NCBI RefSeq assembly: GCF_029853675.1
Contig: NZ_CP122539.1
Span: 3,429,001-3,493,000 of the forward strand
Source: Tenacibaculum tangerinum
GTDB taxonomy: Bacteria > Bacteroidota > Bacteroidia > Flavobacteriales > Flavobacteriaceae
Length of the DNA stretch: 64,000 nucleotides
Direction of reading: 5' to 3'
The notes under the pieces were generated by a model. That model had not been told where the DNA came from. It worked only from the letters and a program-made list of their open reading frames with translations, and did not search any database. Every line of letters begins with the position of its first letter. Position 1 is the first letter of the stretch. Below, piece by piece: positions 15,739 through 26,215 of the stretch. The position numbers were made by a program, and so were the translations under genes.

Positions 15739-16305
15739 TTTGTTAGTTTTACAGTACTTGTCAAGTATACGTAATTTTCTTGTTGATGTAGTGCTTAATT
15801 TTAGATTTTTGTCTTTCGGTTAATCCATATTTTCATAAGTAATTGCTCTCAATTCAGGTCTTGATGCACTTTGTTACATAACGATAGATTCAAAAAATGT
15901 ATGTGTGACATATTCTTATATTGTAAACTTTAAATGATTCTAATTAGTCAGATGATTTACTTGTATAAAAAGGTGTTTTTTATCTTTTGCCTACGTAAAC
16001 CATAAATACTATCTGCTAATGCAGAGGGCTTTATAATCGTATAAAAAAAATCATGAAATATTAATACGATAAATAGCCGATTCTAACGTTCTTAAAAAAG
16101 CCTTTTTTTGTTTAAAAACCCGTTAAATTGTTAATAAATAACAGTAAAACTAGTTGCATATTTTTTGTGTAAAACTGAGGGTTGTAGTATCTTGCAATGT
16201 TTTAGAAAATGTAGAGAATTTGAAAGCATTTTAAAAGTGAGTTTTATCGAGTGTAAAATTCACTTTTTTGACGAAAATAAATACTAATATTTTAAAAGAA
16301 AATAT
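15739..16305. other. Divergent intergenic region before gyrA, 567 bp
   Basis: No supported gene. It must hold the promoters of gyrA and of the Crp-like gene, but I could not find an exact TAnnTTTG match with a -33 partner for either. Confidence 0.4.
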
Positions 16306-18807
16306 ATGGCAGATGGCGAAAAGTTGATCCCTATCAACATTGAAGAGCAAATGAAGTCGGCATACATTGATTACTCAATGTCGGTAATAGTATCGAGAGC
16401 GTTACCAGATGTAAGAGACGGTTTAAAACCAGTACATAGAAGAGTTTTATATGGAATGCATGAATTAGGAATTAAAGCTACTGGTGCCTATAAAAAATCT
16501 GCAAGAGTTGTAGGGGAAGTATTAGGTAAGTATCACCCACATGGAGATACATCTGTGTACGACTCTATGGTGCGTATGGCACAAGATTGGAGTATGCGTT
16601 ATATGATGGTTGACGGACAAGGAAACTTTGGTTCGGTAGACGGTGATAGCCCCGCAGCAATGCGTTATACAGAGGTGCGCATGCAGAAAATATCAGAAGA
16701 AATGTTGTCTGATATTGAAAAGGATACCGTAGATCATAAGTTGAATTTTGATGATACACTACAAGAACCAACCGTTCTACCAACACGTATTCCTAACTTA
16801 TTAGTTAACGGAGCATCAGGAATTGCAGTGGGTATGGCAACAAACATGGCGCCACATAACTTAACTGAAGTTGTTAATGGTACTGTTGCCTATATCGATA
16901 ATCGTGATATTGAAATTGATGAGCTAATGCAGCACATCAAAGCACCTGATTTTCCTACTGGAGGAATTATTTATGGATACGATGGTGTAAGAGATGCTTT
17001 TCATACAGGTAGAGGACGTATTGTAATGCGTGCTAAAGCTACTATTGAAGAAGTGAAGGGACGTGAGTGTATTATAGTAACTGAGATTCCTTACCAAGTA
17101 AATAAAGCAGAAATGATTAAGAAAACTGCCGACTTGGTTAATGAAAAGAAATTAGAGGGTATTGCAAGTATTCGTGATGAATCTGATCGTAAAGGAATGC
17201 GTATCGTATATGTATTAAAGCGTGATGCAATTCCTAATATTGTATTGAATAAACTGTTTAAGTATACCCAACTACAAACATCGTTTAGTGTAAACAATAT
17301 TGCACTAGTAAATGGGCGTCCTGAACAGCTAAATTTAAAGCAATTAATACATCATTTCGTAGCACACAGACACGAAGTAATTGTTCGCAGAACAGAGTTT
17401 GAATTAAAGAAAGCAGAAGCTCGTGCACATATCTTAGAGGGATTGATTATCGCCTCAGATAACATTGATGAAGTAATTGCTATTATAAGAGGTTCTGAGA
17501 ACGCTGATGAGGCTCGTGAAAAATTGATGGAACGTTTTGAATTAACAGAACTTCAAGCACGTGCTATTGTTGAAATGCGTTTACGTCAGTTAACAGGACT
17601 AGAGCAAGATAAGTTACGTGCAGAGTATGATGAAATCATTAAAACTATTGCCGATTTAAAAGATATCCTTGCTAATGAACCGAGACGTTACCAAATTATT
17701 AAAGATGAGTTACTGCACATCAAAGAGAAGTATGGAGATGAGCGCCGATCAGTAATTGAATATGCAGGAGGAGATATGCGTATTGAAGATATGATACCAA
17801 ACTCTGAAGTAGTAGTAACTATCTCGCATGCGGGTTATGTAAAGCGTACCAACTTAGATGAGTACAAGGTTCAAAATAGAGGAGGACGTGGACAAAAAGG
17901 AGCAACTACCCGCAACGAAGATTTCTTAGAGCACCTATTTGTAGGTACAAACCACCAGTATATGTTATTCTTTACTCAAAAAGGAAAAGTATTTTGGATG
18001 CGTGTGTACGAAGTTCCCGAAGGAGGAAAGAATACCAAAGGAAGAGCCATACAGAATTTAATCAATATCGAGCAAGATGATAAGGTAAAAGCATTCTTAG
18101 TAACAGGTGATTTGAAGGATGAAGATTACATTAACAATCACTATGTAATTATGGCTACAAAACGAGGTCAGGTTAAAAAAACACCTTTAGAACAATATTC
18201 TCGTCCAAGAGCTAATGGAATCAATGCCATTACAATTAAAGAAGGAGATGAGCTGTTAGAAGCTAAATTAACTACTGGTGATAGCCAAGTAATGTTAGCA
18301 CTTAAATCAGGAAAAGCAATTCGTTTCGAAGAAGAAAAAACACGACCTATGGGTAGAACGGCATCTGGGGTTCGTGGTATCACCTTAGGTCATGATAACG
18401 ATGAGGTAATAGGCATGGTTGCTGTAAATGATTCAGAAAGCGATATCTTGGTAGTTTCTGAAAAGGGATATGGAAAACGCTCAAGTTTAGACGATTATCG
18501 TATTACTAACCGTGGAGGTAAAGGTGTTAAAACATTGAATATTTCAGAAAAAACAGGTAACTTAGTTGCTATTAAAAATGTCGATGATTCTAACGACTTG
18601 ATGATTATAAATAAATCAGGTTTAACCATAAGAATGGCAGTAGAAGACTTAAGAGTAATGGGTAGAGCAACCCAAGGAGTTAAGTTAATTAATATTAAAG
18701 ATAATGATGATATTGCTGCAGTAGCAAAAGTTATGCATGAAAGAGACGAAGATGAAAATGGCACGGAAATTGAAAATGATACGAACGAAAGTCAAGAACA
18801 ACAATAA
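16306..18807 (+). CDS. gyrA: DNA gyrase subunit A
   Basis: 833 residues. It is the DNA-breaking and rejoining subunit of gyrase, which introduces negative supercoils with GyrB. The catalytic Tyr is Tyr121 in [10 protein letters not shown]. The quinolone-resistance region reads [12 protein letters not shown], placing Thr82 and Asp86 at the positions of E. coli Ser83 and Asp87. The C-terminal beta-pinwheel starts near residue 500 and carries the GyrA box QNRGGRG; it ends in an acidic Glu/Asn/Gln-rich tail. The start [20 protein letters not shown] is the family start. The TPR gene follows after 17 bp and is probably co-transcribed. Confidence 0.97.
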   Translation: MADGEKLIPINIEEQMKSAYIDYSMSVIVSRALPDVRDGLKPVHRRVLYGMHELGIKATGAYKKSARVVGEVLGKYHPHGDTSVYDSMVRMAQDWSMRYMMVDGQGNFGSVDGDSPAAMRYTEVRMQKISEEMLSDIEKDTVDHKLNFDDTLQEPTVLPTRIPNLLVNGASGIAVGMATNMAPHNLTEVVNGTVAYIDNRDIEIDELMQHIKAPDFPTGGIIYGYDGVRDAFHTGRGRIVMRAKATIEEVKGRECIIVTEIPYQVNKAEMIKKTADLVNEKKLEGIASIRDESDRKGMRIVYVLKRDAIPNIVLNKLFKYTQLQTSFSVNNIALVNGRPEQLNLKQLIHHFVAHRHEVIVRRTEFELKKAEARAHILEGLIIASDNIDEVIAIIRGSENADEAREKLMERFELTELQARAIVEMRLRQLTGLEQDKLRAEYDEIIKTIADLKDILANEPRRYQIIKDELLHIKEKYGDERRSVIEYAGGDMRIEDMIPNSEVVVTISHAGYVKRTNLDEYKVQNRGGRGQKGATTRNEDFLEHLFVGTNHQYMLFFTQKGKVFWMRVYEVPEGGKNTKGRAIQNLINIEQDDKVKAFLVTGDLKDEDYINNHYVIMATKRGQVKKTPLEQYSRPRANGINAITIKEGDELLEAKLTTGDSQVMLALKSGKAIRFEEEKTRPMGRTASGVRGITLGHDNDEVIGMVAVNDSESDILVVSEKGYGKRSSLDDYRITNRGGKGVKTLNISEKTGNLVAIKNVDDSNDLMIINKSGLTIRMAVEDLRVMGRATQGVKLINIKDNDDIAAVAKVMHERDEDENGTEIENDTNESQEQQ

Positions 18808-18824
18808 ATAAATCATAACTAAAA

Positions 18825-20063
18825 ATGAAAAAACAAATCTTAGCCCTTTCTTTAGGATTAATGTCGCTAGGGGCAATGGCTCAAAAGTCGGAACTTAAAC
18901 TTGCAGAGAAGGCCATAAAAAAACAAGAGTTTACTACAGCATTAAGCACTCTTAATTCAATTGAGAGTTCTGTATTGGCGAGTGGTGAAGATAAATATAA
19001 GTCTAAATTTTACTTCTTAAAAGGTAAAGCGTTGGCAGCTCAAAAAAAGTATGAAGAGGCAGGAAAGTCATTCAATACTTTGTTGGCAATGAAAGGAAAT
19101 AAGTATGTAAATGAAGCACAACCTATTTTGAATCAAATGATTCAAGAGGTTTCACAAAAGGCAATTGACTTGTATAACAAAAATAAAGATTATCAAAAAG
19201 CGGCAGATAATTTTTATTTAACTTATGTCTTAAGTCCAAAAGATACTTCTTATGCTTACAATGCAGCCATTTCTGCAACTCAAGCGAAAGACTACGATAA
19301 GGCGATTGGATATTATAGAGAATTACAAGAAGTAGGTTATACAGGAATTGAAAAACAATACGTGGCAACTGATAAAGCTACTGGTAAATTAGAAAATTTT
19401 GGTAACGACAAAGCCAGAAGAGACTTAATGGTAAAATCAGGGAGTTATGTAAAGCCAGAAATTAAAACTACAGAATCTAAAACAGCTACCATAGTTAAAA
19501 ACATAGCGTTAATTTTAAAAGAACAAGGAAAAACTGACGAAGCTATTGCAGCTTTTAAAGAAGCTCGCAAATCAGATCCGAAAGACTTAAATTTGATTTT
19601 AAATGAAGCTCAGTTGTATGTTGAAATGGATGAAATGGATAAGTTTGGAGAATTAATGAGCGAAGCTGTAGCATTAGATCCTGAAAACGCTTCGTTATAC
19701 TATAACTTAGGTGTAGTAAACTTTAATCAAGGAAGAATGGATGATGCTAAAAAGTACTACACGAAAGCGATTGAGTTGAAACCTGATTATGCAGATGCGT
19801 ATATGAATTTAGCAGTGGTGGTTTTAAACCAAGAAAAAGCGATTGTAGACGAAATGAATAAAAACTTATCAAACTTTAAAAAGTACGATGAGTTAGCAGC
19901 CAAGCAAAAAGAAGTATACAGAGAAGCAATACCATTTTTAGAGAAAGCAGATAGTTTAAATAGAAATGTAGATACTGTAAAAACGTTAATGAATTTATAC
20001 GAAGTATTAGAAAATTCTGAAAAAGCTTCTGAATACAGAGAATTATACAACTCGATGAAATAA
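18825..20063 (+). CDS. Secreted tetratricopeptide-repeat protein
   Basis: 412 residues. The signal peptide MKKQILALSLGLMSLGAMAQ is followed by TPR repeats throughout (for example AIAAFKEARKSDPKDLNLIL and ASLYYNLGVVNFNQGRMDDAKKYY...AIELKPDYADAYMNL). TPRs mediate protein-protein contacts, here in the periplasm. Pairing with gyrA is positional and occurs in related genomes, but a functional link is not evident. A strong terminator follows 17 bp after the stop. Confidence 0.85.
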   Translation: MKKQILALSLGLMSLGAMAQKSELKLAEKAIKKQEFTTALSTLNSIESSVLASGEDKYKSKFYFLKGKALAAQKKYEEAGKSFNTLLAMKGNKYVNEAQPILNQMIQEVSQKAIDLYNKNKDYQKAADNFYLTYVLSPKDTSYAYNAAISATQAKDYDKAIGYYRELQEVGYTGIEKQYVATDKATGKLENFGNDKARRDLMVKSGSYVKPEIKTTESKTATIVKNIALILKEQGKTDEAIAAFKEARKSDPKDLNLILNEAQLYVEMDEMDKFGELMSEAVALDPENASLYYNLGVVNFNQGRMDDAKKYYTKAIELKPDYADAYMNLAVVVLNQEKAIVDEMNKNLSNFKKYDELAAKQKEVYREAIPFLEKADSLNRNVDTVKTLMNLYEVLENSEKASEYRELYNSMK

Positions 20064-20080
20064 GCAATTATTCAGTTATA

Positions 20081-20116
20081 AAAAAAACCGAAACTTTCAA
20101 AGTTTCGGTTTTTTTT
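20081..20116. terminator. Bidirectional intrinsic terminator
   Basis: Stem AACCGAAACT/AGTTTCGGTT with a short TTCAA loop, preceded by an A tract and followed by eight T. It separates the convergent TPR and NlpC/P60 genes. Confidence 0.9.
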
Positions 20117-20140
20117 GTTATAAAATTAAAGCAGTTTTGG

Positions 20141-20911
20141 CTAAACCAAACGTTTAATAACTCTAAGTTTATGGGTGTGTTGTTGTGTATCGACATTGTA
20201 AATACCGCTATGGTCTAGTTTATCAATTCTAACTTTTCCGTGAGCATGTATAATGTTGTAGTCATTCATAATAATTCCGACATGCGTAATAACTCCCTCC
20301 TCATTATCAAAAAAGGCCAAATCGCCAGGTTCACTTTCTTCTATAAAGCTTAATACTTCACCCTGAGAGGCTTGTTGTTTCGCATCGCGAAGTAAGTTGT
20401 ATCCACATAGTTTATACACAGTTTGGGTAAAACCAGAGCAATCAATACCAAAAGGAGATTTCCCTCCCCATAAGTAAGGAGCATTTAAGAATAAAAAGGC
20501 AGTTTCTATAATGGCAGATTTCTTTAATTTACTAGCATACACTTTACCATCATAGAAAAAATTACTGTTATTAATAGTTATTTTGTTGTGTTTAAAAAAA
20601 GGAAGACGAGCTCCCATAGGAATTGTGGTTAGATTGTTATGATTGTCGGTAATAAAATCAATTAACTCACCTGCATAATGCTTTTTCTCTTTTGATAAAA
20701 GTATATGCGCTTCCTCTGAAATTTCCTCGTATTGTTTGTTATCTATGTATCCTTCATAGCCATCAAAAGCTAAACGGATTTTACTCCATTTTTTAGATTT
20801 CTCTATAACCTCGAAGTGTTCACCAAAAATAACTTGATTCACCATTTCTGAAGTATCAGAAGGAGTTAGTCGAAGAGGAACAATACTTAAATTACAAATT
20901 CCAAAGTGCAT
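20141..20911 (-). CDS. NlpC/P60 (C40) peptidase with SH3 domains, cytoplasmic type
   Basis: 256 residues with no signal peptide. Two SH3b-like regions (~1-115) precede a papain-like NlpC/P60 domain (~130-256) with Cys158 in GIDCSGF and a His in THVGIIM, plus a later His in IIHAHG. The lack of export signal and the SH3-C40 layout resemble YkfC-type gamma-D-glutamyl-L-diamino-acid endopeptidases that recycle muropeptides in the cytoplasm. It lies 28 bp downstream of the thiolase gene, likely co-transcribed. Confidence 0.85.
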   Translation of the reverse strand: MHFGICNLSIVPLRLTPSDTSEMVNQVIFGEHFEVIEKSKKWSKIRLAFDGYEGYIDNKQYEEISEEAHILLSKEKKHYAGELIDFITDNHNNLTTIPMGARLPFFKHNKITINNSNFFYDGKVYASKLKKSAIIETAFLFLNAPYLWGGKSPFGIDCSGFTQTVYKLCGYNLLRDAKQQASQGEVLSFIEESEPGDLAFFDNEEGVITHVGIIMNDYNIIHAHGKVRIDKLDHSGIYNVDTQQHTHKLRVIKRLV

Positions 20912-20939
20912 CTTTGTTAACTAGTTTTTTTAAAAACAA

Positions 20940-22115
20940 TTACACTCTTTCAATTACCATGGCACTTGCACCACCACCACCGTTACATATTCCAGCAGCA
21001 CCAATTTTAGCGTTGTTCTGTTTTAAAATTGAAGTTAAAGCAATGATAATTCTAGCACCAGAAACCCCTAATGGATGTCCTAATGAAACCGCGCCACCAT
21101 TGACATTTACTTTATCGGCAGACAATCCTAAGATTTTCATATTTGCCAATCCGACTACAGAAAACGCTTCGTTTAACTCAAAATAATCAACCTCATCAAT
21201 AGCAACTCCAGCTTTCGCTAAGGCTTTTGGTAATGCTTTAGCAGGAGCTGTTGTAAACCACTTTGGTTCATGAGCAGCATCTGCATAACCTCTAATTTTA
21301 GCCAAAGGAGTCAATCCTAATTCAGCAGCTTTTTCTGCAGACATTAATACCAAGGCAGCTCCTCCGTCATTTATAGTAGAGGCATTCGCAGCGGTAACAG
21401 TTCCTTCCTTTGTAAAGGCAGGGCGTAAAGCTGGAATTTTCTCCATTTTTACATTCTTATACTCTTCATCTTCAGAAAAAATAATAGGCTCACCACGGCG
21501 TTGAGGTATTTTAACAGGTACAACTTCATCTGCAAATTTACCTTCGCTCCAAGCTTTTGAAGAGCGGTTATATGATTCGATAGCAAACGCATCTTGATCT
21601 TCTCTAGAGAACTCATATGTTACAGCACACTCATCAGCACAAACACCCATAGCTACTTGCTCGTAAGCATCTACCAATCCGTCTTTTTGCATTCCATCTT
21701 CCATTTTAACTGGTCCGAATTTAGTACCTGTTCTAGCATGTTGGTAATGAGGAATCATACTCATGTTTTCCATACCACCCGCTACAACGATTTCGGCATC
21801 ACCCAAAGCAATAGTTTGTGCAGCTAACATAATAGCTTTCATTCCTGACGAACAAACTTTGTTTACCGTAGTACAAGGCACAGTATCTGGTATTCCTGCA
21901 AAAATAGCAGCTTGTCGTGCTGGTGCTTGACCTAAACCTGCTGAAACTACATTTCCCATAAAAACCTCCTCAACCATTGCTGGTTTTAAGTTAATTTTTT
22001 CTAAAGCACCTTTGATGGCTACAGCACCTAATTTTGGTGCAGGTGTAGTTGATAATGTTCCTAAAAAACTACCTATTGGAGTTCTTGCAACCGATACTAT
22101 TACTACTTCTTTCAT
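20940..22115 (-). CDS. Acetyl-CoA C-acetyltransferase (thiolase)
   Basis: 391 residues, full-length thiolase. The catalytic nucleophile is Cys88 (NKVCSSGMKA), and the C-terminus has the GHPLGVSGAR His motif and the second Cys in CNGGGGAS. It condenses two acetyl-CoA or cleaves acetoacetyl-CoA/3-ketoacyl-CoA; a biosynthetic-type (AtoB/PhaA-like) enzyme is favoured by the short substrate-loop sequence, though beta-oxidation cannot be excluded. Divergent from the HD hydrolase gene. Confidence 0.9.
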   Translation of the reverse strand: MKEVVIVSVARTPIGSFLGTLSTTPAPKLGAVAIKGALEKINLKPAMVEEVFMGNVVSAGLGQAPARQAAIFAGIPDTVPCTTVNKVCSSGMKAIMLAAQTIALGDAEIVVAGGMENMSMIPHYQHARTGTKFGPVKMEDGMQKDGLVDAYEQVAMGVCADECAVTYEFSREDQDAFAIESYNRSSKAWSEGKFADEVVPVKIPQRRGEPIIFSEDEEYKNVKMEKIPALRPAFTKEGTVTAANASTINDGGAALVLMSAEKAAELGLTPLAKIRGYADAAHEPKWFTTAPAKALPKALAKAGVAIDEVDYFELNEAFSVVGLANMKILGLSADKVNVNGGAVSLGHPLGVSGARIIIALTSILKQNNAKIGAAGICNGGGGASAMVIERV

Positions 22116-22326
22116 GTGTTACTATTTGTTAAATTTTATTAGTCCCAATAAACTACAAAATACGATCAAAACACCAAAGCTGTTTAGTGTTTTGCATATA
22201 CTTTGTTATAACAGGTCTCATATATTGGGTAAATTGTGTTACGATTTGTTTTGCGAAAATAACCATTTTATAATAAGTACTCAAATAATAGATAAAGGTT
22301 ATATTTACATTTTATAAATATTAAAA

Positions 22327-24369
22327 ATGAACGATTTTATCAACAAACTGTATAAGAATAATACGATAATTTATAAAGCACTATTGTTTTTAATTACAGT
22401 AACTGCAATTGTATATCTATTTCCGAAAGGAGGACAGTTTAAGTACGATTTTCCACAAGGAAAACCTTGGCAGTATGATAATTTATATGCTCCTTTCGAT
22501 TTTGCGATACAAAAAACTCCAGAAGAGCTTGCTGAAGAAAAAAAAGAATTAGAATCGAGTTCAAAAAAATACTTTGTTGTAGATACGTCGGTAAAGCCAG
22601 ATGTTACCACTTCGTTTGTAAATGAAGTTACTAATTTAGACTCTTTATCAACAAGTGCTGTAAGAGATATCATAAAAAAAGGAGAAACACTTATTAATAA
22701 GATATACTTGTATGGTTTTTTAGATGATGTAAGTAACAAAAAAGCAAAAAAAGGAGAGGTAATTATACTGAGAAAAGGCAATTCGATAGATGATGTTCCA
22801 TTTTCAAAGCTATTACAGTCGAAAGATATTTTAAGTTTTTTAAGAGCCAATACGAAAGAACTCGAGTATTACAAACAACGCTTGCTGGTAAACTACCTGT
22901 CTAGTAACATTCGCCCTAATGTTACCTACGATAATGAGTATAGCGAGAAAGAGTTAAACGAGCGCCTACAAAGCATTTCTTATGCGAAAGGAAAGGTTTC
23001 GAAAGGAGAACTAATTATTTTGAAAGGAGATATTGTAGAAGGAAAAAAATACAATGTTTTAAAATCGTATGAAGTAGCTTCAAGTTCTAGAATTTGGACA
23101 AAGTCTAATTATAATTGGATTGTTTTTGGATATACTATTTTAGTCTCATTAGCTTTACTAATGCTATTGCTGTTTTTACAGAAATATCGATTTGAGATAT
23201 TTAATGACAATAATAAAGTAACGTTTATTTTCTTCAATGTTTTTTTGATGATTTTGGTACAAACCATGGTAGTAAAATACAATTCAGACTACTTATATGT
23301 TGTACCATTAAGTATTTTGCCAATTGTACTCAAAGCGTTTTTTAATGCACGATTAGGCCTGTTTACGCATGTACTTACAGTACTATTATTGGGATTTATC
23401 GTACCCAATAGTTTTGAGTTTATTTACCTACATATCATTGCTGGAATAGTAACGATACTTTCAGTATCTGAATTGTATAAACGAGCCAGCTTGTTTATAT
23501 CTATTGGGCAAATTACGCTTATTTATATGGTAACTTATTTTGCTTTCTCTATTTTAAAAGAAGGAAATGCAGATAAGATAAATTGGATGTATTTTGGATT
23601 ATTTGCAGCTAATGGTCTGTTGTCGTTTCTAGCAGTATTTTTTATCTACTTTTACGAGAAACTCTTCGGATTGGTGTCTGATGTAACTTTGCTAGAACTT
23701 TCTAATACAAATTCAAAATTGTTAAGAGATTTAAACGAAAAAGCACCAGGAACTTTTCAACATTCTATGCAAGTAGCTAATTTGGCAGAAGCCGCAGCCA
23801 ATGAAATAGGAGCAAATTCAATGTTGGTACGAACAGGAGCATTGTATCATGATATTGGTAAAATGATAAATCCTATGTATTTTACCGAAAATCAATCTAC
23901 AGGGGTAAACCCGCATAACGATTTATTGCCCGTAGATAGTGCACGTATTATTTTAGATCATGTAATTAACGGAATTGAATTAGCCAAAAAGAACAAATTA
24001 CCAGATAGAATCATTGATTTTATTCGTACACACCATGGAACAAGCGTAACATATTATTTTTATATGTTAGAAAAAGAAAACAATCCAGATGTTGATATAC
24101 GTAAATTTCAATATCAAGGACCTATTCCTTTTTCAAAAGAAACGGCTATTTTAATGATGTGTGATGCGTCGGAAGCAGCTTCTAAGAGTTTAAAAAATCC
24201 AACGGCACAATCAATAGACATGCTAATTGATAAAATTGTAGACAAGCAAAAGAATGAAAACCAATTTATAAATTCAGATATTACTTTTAGAGAGATAGAG
24301 AAAATTAAAAAAATTATTAAGAATAAGTTGATGAATATCTATCACTTACGAGTTGAGTATCCAGAATAG
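22327..24369 (+). CDS. PgpH-like 7TM-HD phosphohydrolase (probable c-di-AMP phosphodiesterase)
   Basis: 680 residues. One N-terminal membrane span (~17-34), a periplasmic 7TMR-HDED domain (~40-250), about seven membrane helices (~260-455) and a cytoplasmic HD domain (~475-670). The HD motif is His508-Asp509 in ALYHDIGKM, with further ligands in FQHSMQV and RTHHGTS. PgpH enzymes degrade cyclic di-AMP to pApA. No diadenylate cyclase is in view. The gene precedes the tRNA operon. Confidence 0.88.
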   Translation: MNDFINKLYKNNTIIYKALLFLITVTAIVYLFPKGGQFKYDFPQGKPWQYDNLYAPFDFAIQKTPEELAEEKKELESSSKKYFVVDTSVKPDVTTSFVNEVTNLDSLSTSAVRDIIKKGETLINKIYLYGFLDDVSNKKAKKGEVIILRKGNSIDDVPFSKLLQSKDILSFLRANTKELEYYKQRLLVNYLSSNIRPNVTYDNEYSEKELNERLQSISYAKGKVSKGELIILKGDIVEGKKYNVLKSYEVASSSRIWTKSNYNWIVFGYTILVSLALLMLLLFLQKYRFEIFNDNNKVTFIFFNVFLMILVQTMVVKYNSDYLYVVPLSILPIVLKAFFNARLGLFTHVLTVLLLGFIVPNSFEFIYLHIIAGIVTILSVSELYKRASLFISIGQITLIYMVTYFAFSILKEGNADKINWMYFGLFAANGLLSFLAVFFIYFYEKLFGLVSDVTLLELSNTNSKLLRDLNEKAPGTFQHSMQVANLAEAAANEIGANSMLVRTGALYHDIGKMINPMYFTENQSTGVNPHNDLLPVDSARIILDHVINGIELAKKNKLPDRIIDFIRTHHGTSVTYYFYMLEKENNPDVDIRKFQYQGPIPFSKETAILMMCDASEAASKSLKNPTAQSIDMLIDKIVDKQKNENQFINSDITFREIEKIKKIIKNKLMNIYHLRVEYPE

Positions 24370-24390
24370 ATGTTTTTTTTAGTAAAAAAG

Positions 24391-24422
24391 TTTGTAGAAA
24401 CGTATATATAGTTATACATTTG
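24391..24422 (+). promoter_or_regulatory. Promoter of the tRNA operon
   Basis: TTTG at 24391-24394 and TACATTTG at 24415-24422 are separated by 20 nt, a close match to the Bacteroidota -33/-7 promoter. Predicted start lies about 24428, some 33 nt before tRNA-Ser. Confidence 0.75.
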
Positions 24423-24460
24423 CACTCGCAATTTTTAGTTCATGCTTCGGTAAGAATTAA

Positions 24461-24542
24461 GGAGAGGTGGCAGAGTGGTAATGCAGCAGCCTGCTAAGCT
24501 GTCATCCTTCGGGATGCCCGGGTTCGAATCCCGGTCTCTCCG
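24461..24542 (+). tRNA. tRNA-Ser (GCT)
   Basis: 82 nt with a closed acceptor stem (GGAGAGG with TCTCTCC), a long variable arm (CATCCTTCGGGATG) and a T arm with GTTCGAATC. Anticodon GCT is at 24493-24495 and discriminator G at 24542. CCA is not encoded. Confidence 0.95.
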
Positions 24543-24622
24543 CAAAAATTGTTTATAACACCATTCAAGGTGTAGTCTCTCAACTTTGTTCGAGATAAAC
24601 TACACTACGAGTAAACCATTTT

Positions 24623-24697
24623 CGGGGTGTAGCGTAGCCCGGTCATCGCGCCTGCTTTGGGAGCAGGAGGTCGCAGGTTCGAATCCTGCCACCCCGA
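24623..24697 (+). tRNA. tRNA-Pro (TGG)
   Basis: 75 nt. Acceptor CGGGGTG pairs with CACCCCG; anticodon stem CCTGC/GCAGG encloses a loop with TGG; discriminator A. CCA is not encoded. Confidence 0.95.
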
Positions 24698-24703
24698 CAC
24701 AAT

Positions 24704-24777
24704 GGTCGCGTAGCTCAGCTGGATAGAGCATCTGCCTTCTAAGCAGACGGTCACAGGTTCGAATCCTGTCGCGATCA
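24704..24777 (+). tRNA. tRNA-Arg (TCT)
   Basis: 74 nt. Acceptor GGTCGCG pairs with CGCGATC (one G-T); anticodon stem TCTGC/GCAGA encloses a loop with TCT; discriminator A. Only 6 nt separate it from tRNA-Pro. Confidence 0.95.
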
Positions 24778-24780
24778 CAT

Positions 24781-24813
24781 AAAGCCTTACTTGAAATAGT
24801 AAGGCTTTTTTGT
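24781..24813 (+). terminator. Terminator of the tRNA operon
   Basis: Stem AAAGCCTTACT/AGTAAGGCTTT with loop TGAAAT, then a T run, 3 nt after tRNA-Arg. Confidence 0.9.
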
Positions 24814-25089
24814 TTTTGTAGGTTTTTGGTGCGTGCAGTTTGTGATTATTTGGGGGCAATCCCAAAAGTTGTAGTTGGGCAAAAAATTGTGATACTCTAA
24901 AAAGAGGTATTCAGTAAAATTCAATAGTTTGATTACCAACTCAAAAATTACGATTACTTCGAATCATAAATAAAGACATTAAATTTTGTTTTCAAACCGA
25001 TAGTTAAGTAAAAGCCTACGTTCGTCAAATCTTACAGTTGCATTAACCATTAATTAAGTACTTTTATCTACGATTATTTACCTTTAATC

Positions 25090-25198
25090 ACACAATAAGG
25101 GGATAAGCTGAATTGTTCATTCAGTTGAACGTTTGGTTTTTCTATGACTCTCATTATATACCTTATATACCGAGGGAAAAATGAGAGTCTTTTTTTTA
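25090..25198 (+). ncRNA. Candidate small RNA or orphan leader
   Basis: No reading frame is seen from 24814 to 25456, yet a strong intrinsic terminator is present at 25145-25197 (10-bp stem plus eight T). A small hairpin (CTGAAT/ATTCAG, 25108-25124) lies just before it. A weak -7-like TACCTTTA is at 25079-25086. This fits a short transcribed RNA of about 105 nt. The 5' end is a guess and no known family is recognised. Confidence 0.3.
25145..25197 (+). terminator. Orphan intrinsic terminator
   Basis: GACTCTCAT (25146-25154) pairs perfectly with ATGAGAGTC (25181-25189), followed by eight T. No coding gene ends upstream on this strand; the tRNA operon already has its own terminator. Confidence 0.75.
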
Positions 25199-25456
25199 CA
25201 AGCTGTTTGTAATAGGTTTTATATTCTCAACAATAGGAGAACTTTTTTAACTACTCTAGAAGTATTTATGTAGAAGGTTGTTTTTGATAATTCAATAAGA
25301 TAAAAGCGTATGGAATAATTCAGAAAAAAATAACGCATATTAAACCATGATAAATTTTATACAAAATGAGTAAGAGCGTTAGAATATTATCATCTGTTAT
25401 TTTGATAATTAATGTTCAAGAAATAACTAATCTTAGTTTTTTATTAGACTGTAGTT

Positions 25457-26215
25457 TTAGTCGTTTTTGAATAAATCAATTAGCCCTTTAAGTTTTCTTC
25501 TAGAAATAGGCAAGGAGCTATCGTCATCCATAATACATTTGGCTCCGTCAGCCTTGTCAATTGATTTGATATAATTTAAATTAACAATATAGCTTTTGTG
25601 TATTCTATAAAAGGAATTTCTTTCAAGAACTTCCTCGTACGAGCCTATGTTTAAGGAGGCTATAATATTACTATTATTAGAAAGGTAAAAAGTGGTGTAG
25701 CTTCTTTCGGATTTTAAGTATATCAATTCATGAAATTTAATGAAATCAATTCTATTTGAACTTGAAACGGCAATAAATTTAATATCATGAGAATTTCTTA
25801 GCCCATGTGCAGTTGAAGCAACTTGCTCTGGTAAAGTAATTTTATTCTCAATAATATCTTGATTCAACTTGCTTTCTACCCTTTTCAAATCACTAATAGA
25901 AAATGGTTTAAGAAGGTAATCTACGGTATTGTACTGAAATGTTTTTATAGCATATTCATGATAGGCAGTTACAAACACTACTTTTACTTCGTCGTAATTT
26001 TTTTTCTCTAAAATTTCAAAAGAAGTTCTATCTCCAAGCAGTATGTCAAGAAAGATAACTCTGGGCTGCTTTTCGTTGATAATAGCAATACCATCTTCAA
26101 CGTCTAAAGCAGTGCCAACAATTTCTATTGTACTACAATATAATTCGATAAAGTGTTTTAAAAGGTTAACACTTTTTATTTGATCATCAACTATTACTGC
26201 GGTTATTTTTTGCAT
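25457..26215 (-). CDS. LytTR-family response regulator
   Basis: 252 residues. Receiver domain (~4-120) with the acidic pair Asp10-Asp11, phospho-acceptor Asp57 (VIFLDILLGD), the Thr of FVTAYHEYA and the Lys of LLKPFS. A LytTR DNA-binding domain follows (~150-250; YLKSERSYTTFYL, FYRIHKSYIVNL). LytTR regulators bind direct repeats upstream of cell-surface or signalling genes. No kinase is adjacent; the LytS-type kinase at 51262 beyond the adhesin operon is the obvious candidate partner. A CAAAATTA at 26257-26264 is a reverse-strand -7 match (TAATTTTG). Confidence 0.9.
   Translation of the reverse strand: MQKITAVIVDDQIKSVNLLKHFIELYCSTIEIVGTALDVEDGIAIINEKQPRVIFLDILLGDRTSFEILEKKNYDEVKVVFVTAYHEYAIKTFQYNTVDYLLKPFSISDLKRVESKLNQDIIENKITLPEQVASTAHGLRNSHDIKFIAVSSSNRIDFIKFHELIYLKSERSYTTFYLSNNSNIIASLNIGSYEEVLERNSFYRIHKSYIVNLNYIKSIDKADGAKCIMDDDSSLPISRRKLKGLIDLFKND

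Noticed and set aside
24605..24865. Reverse-strand 86-codon frame containing DSNLRPPAPKAGA
   Set aside because: It is antisense to tRNA-Pro and tRNA-Arg; this peptide is a classic artefact of translating tRNA genes.
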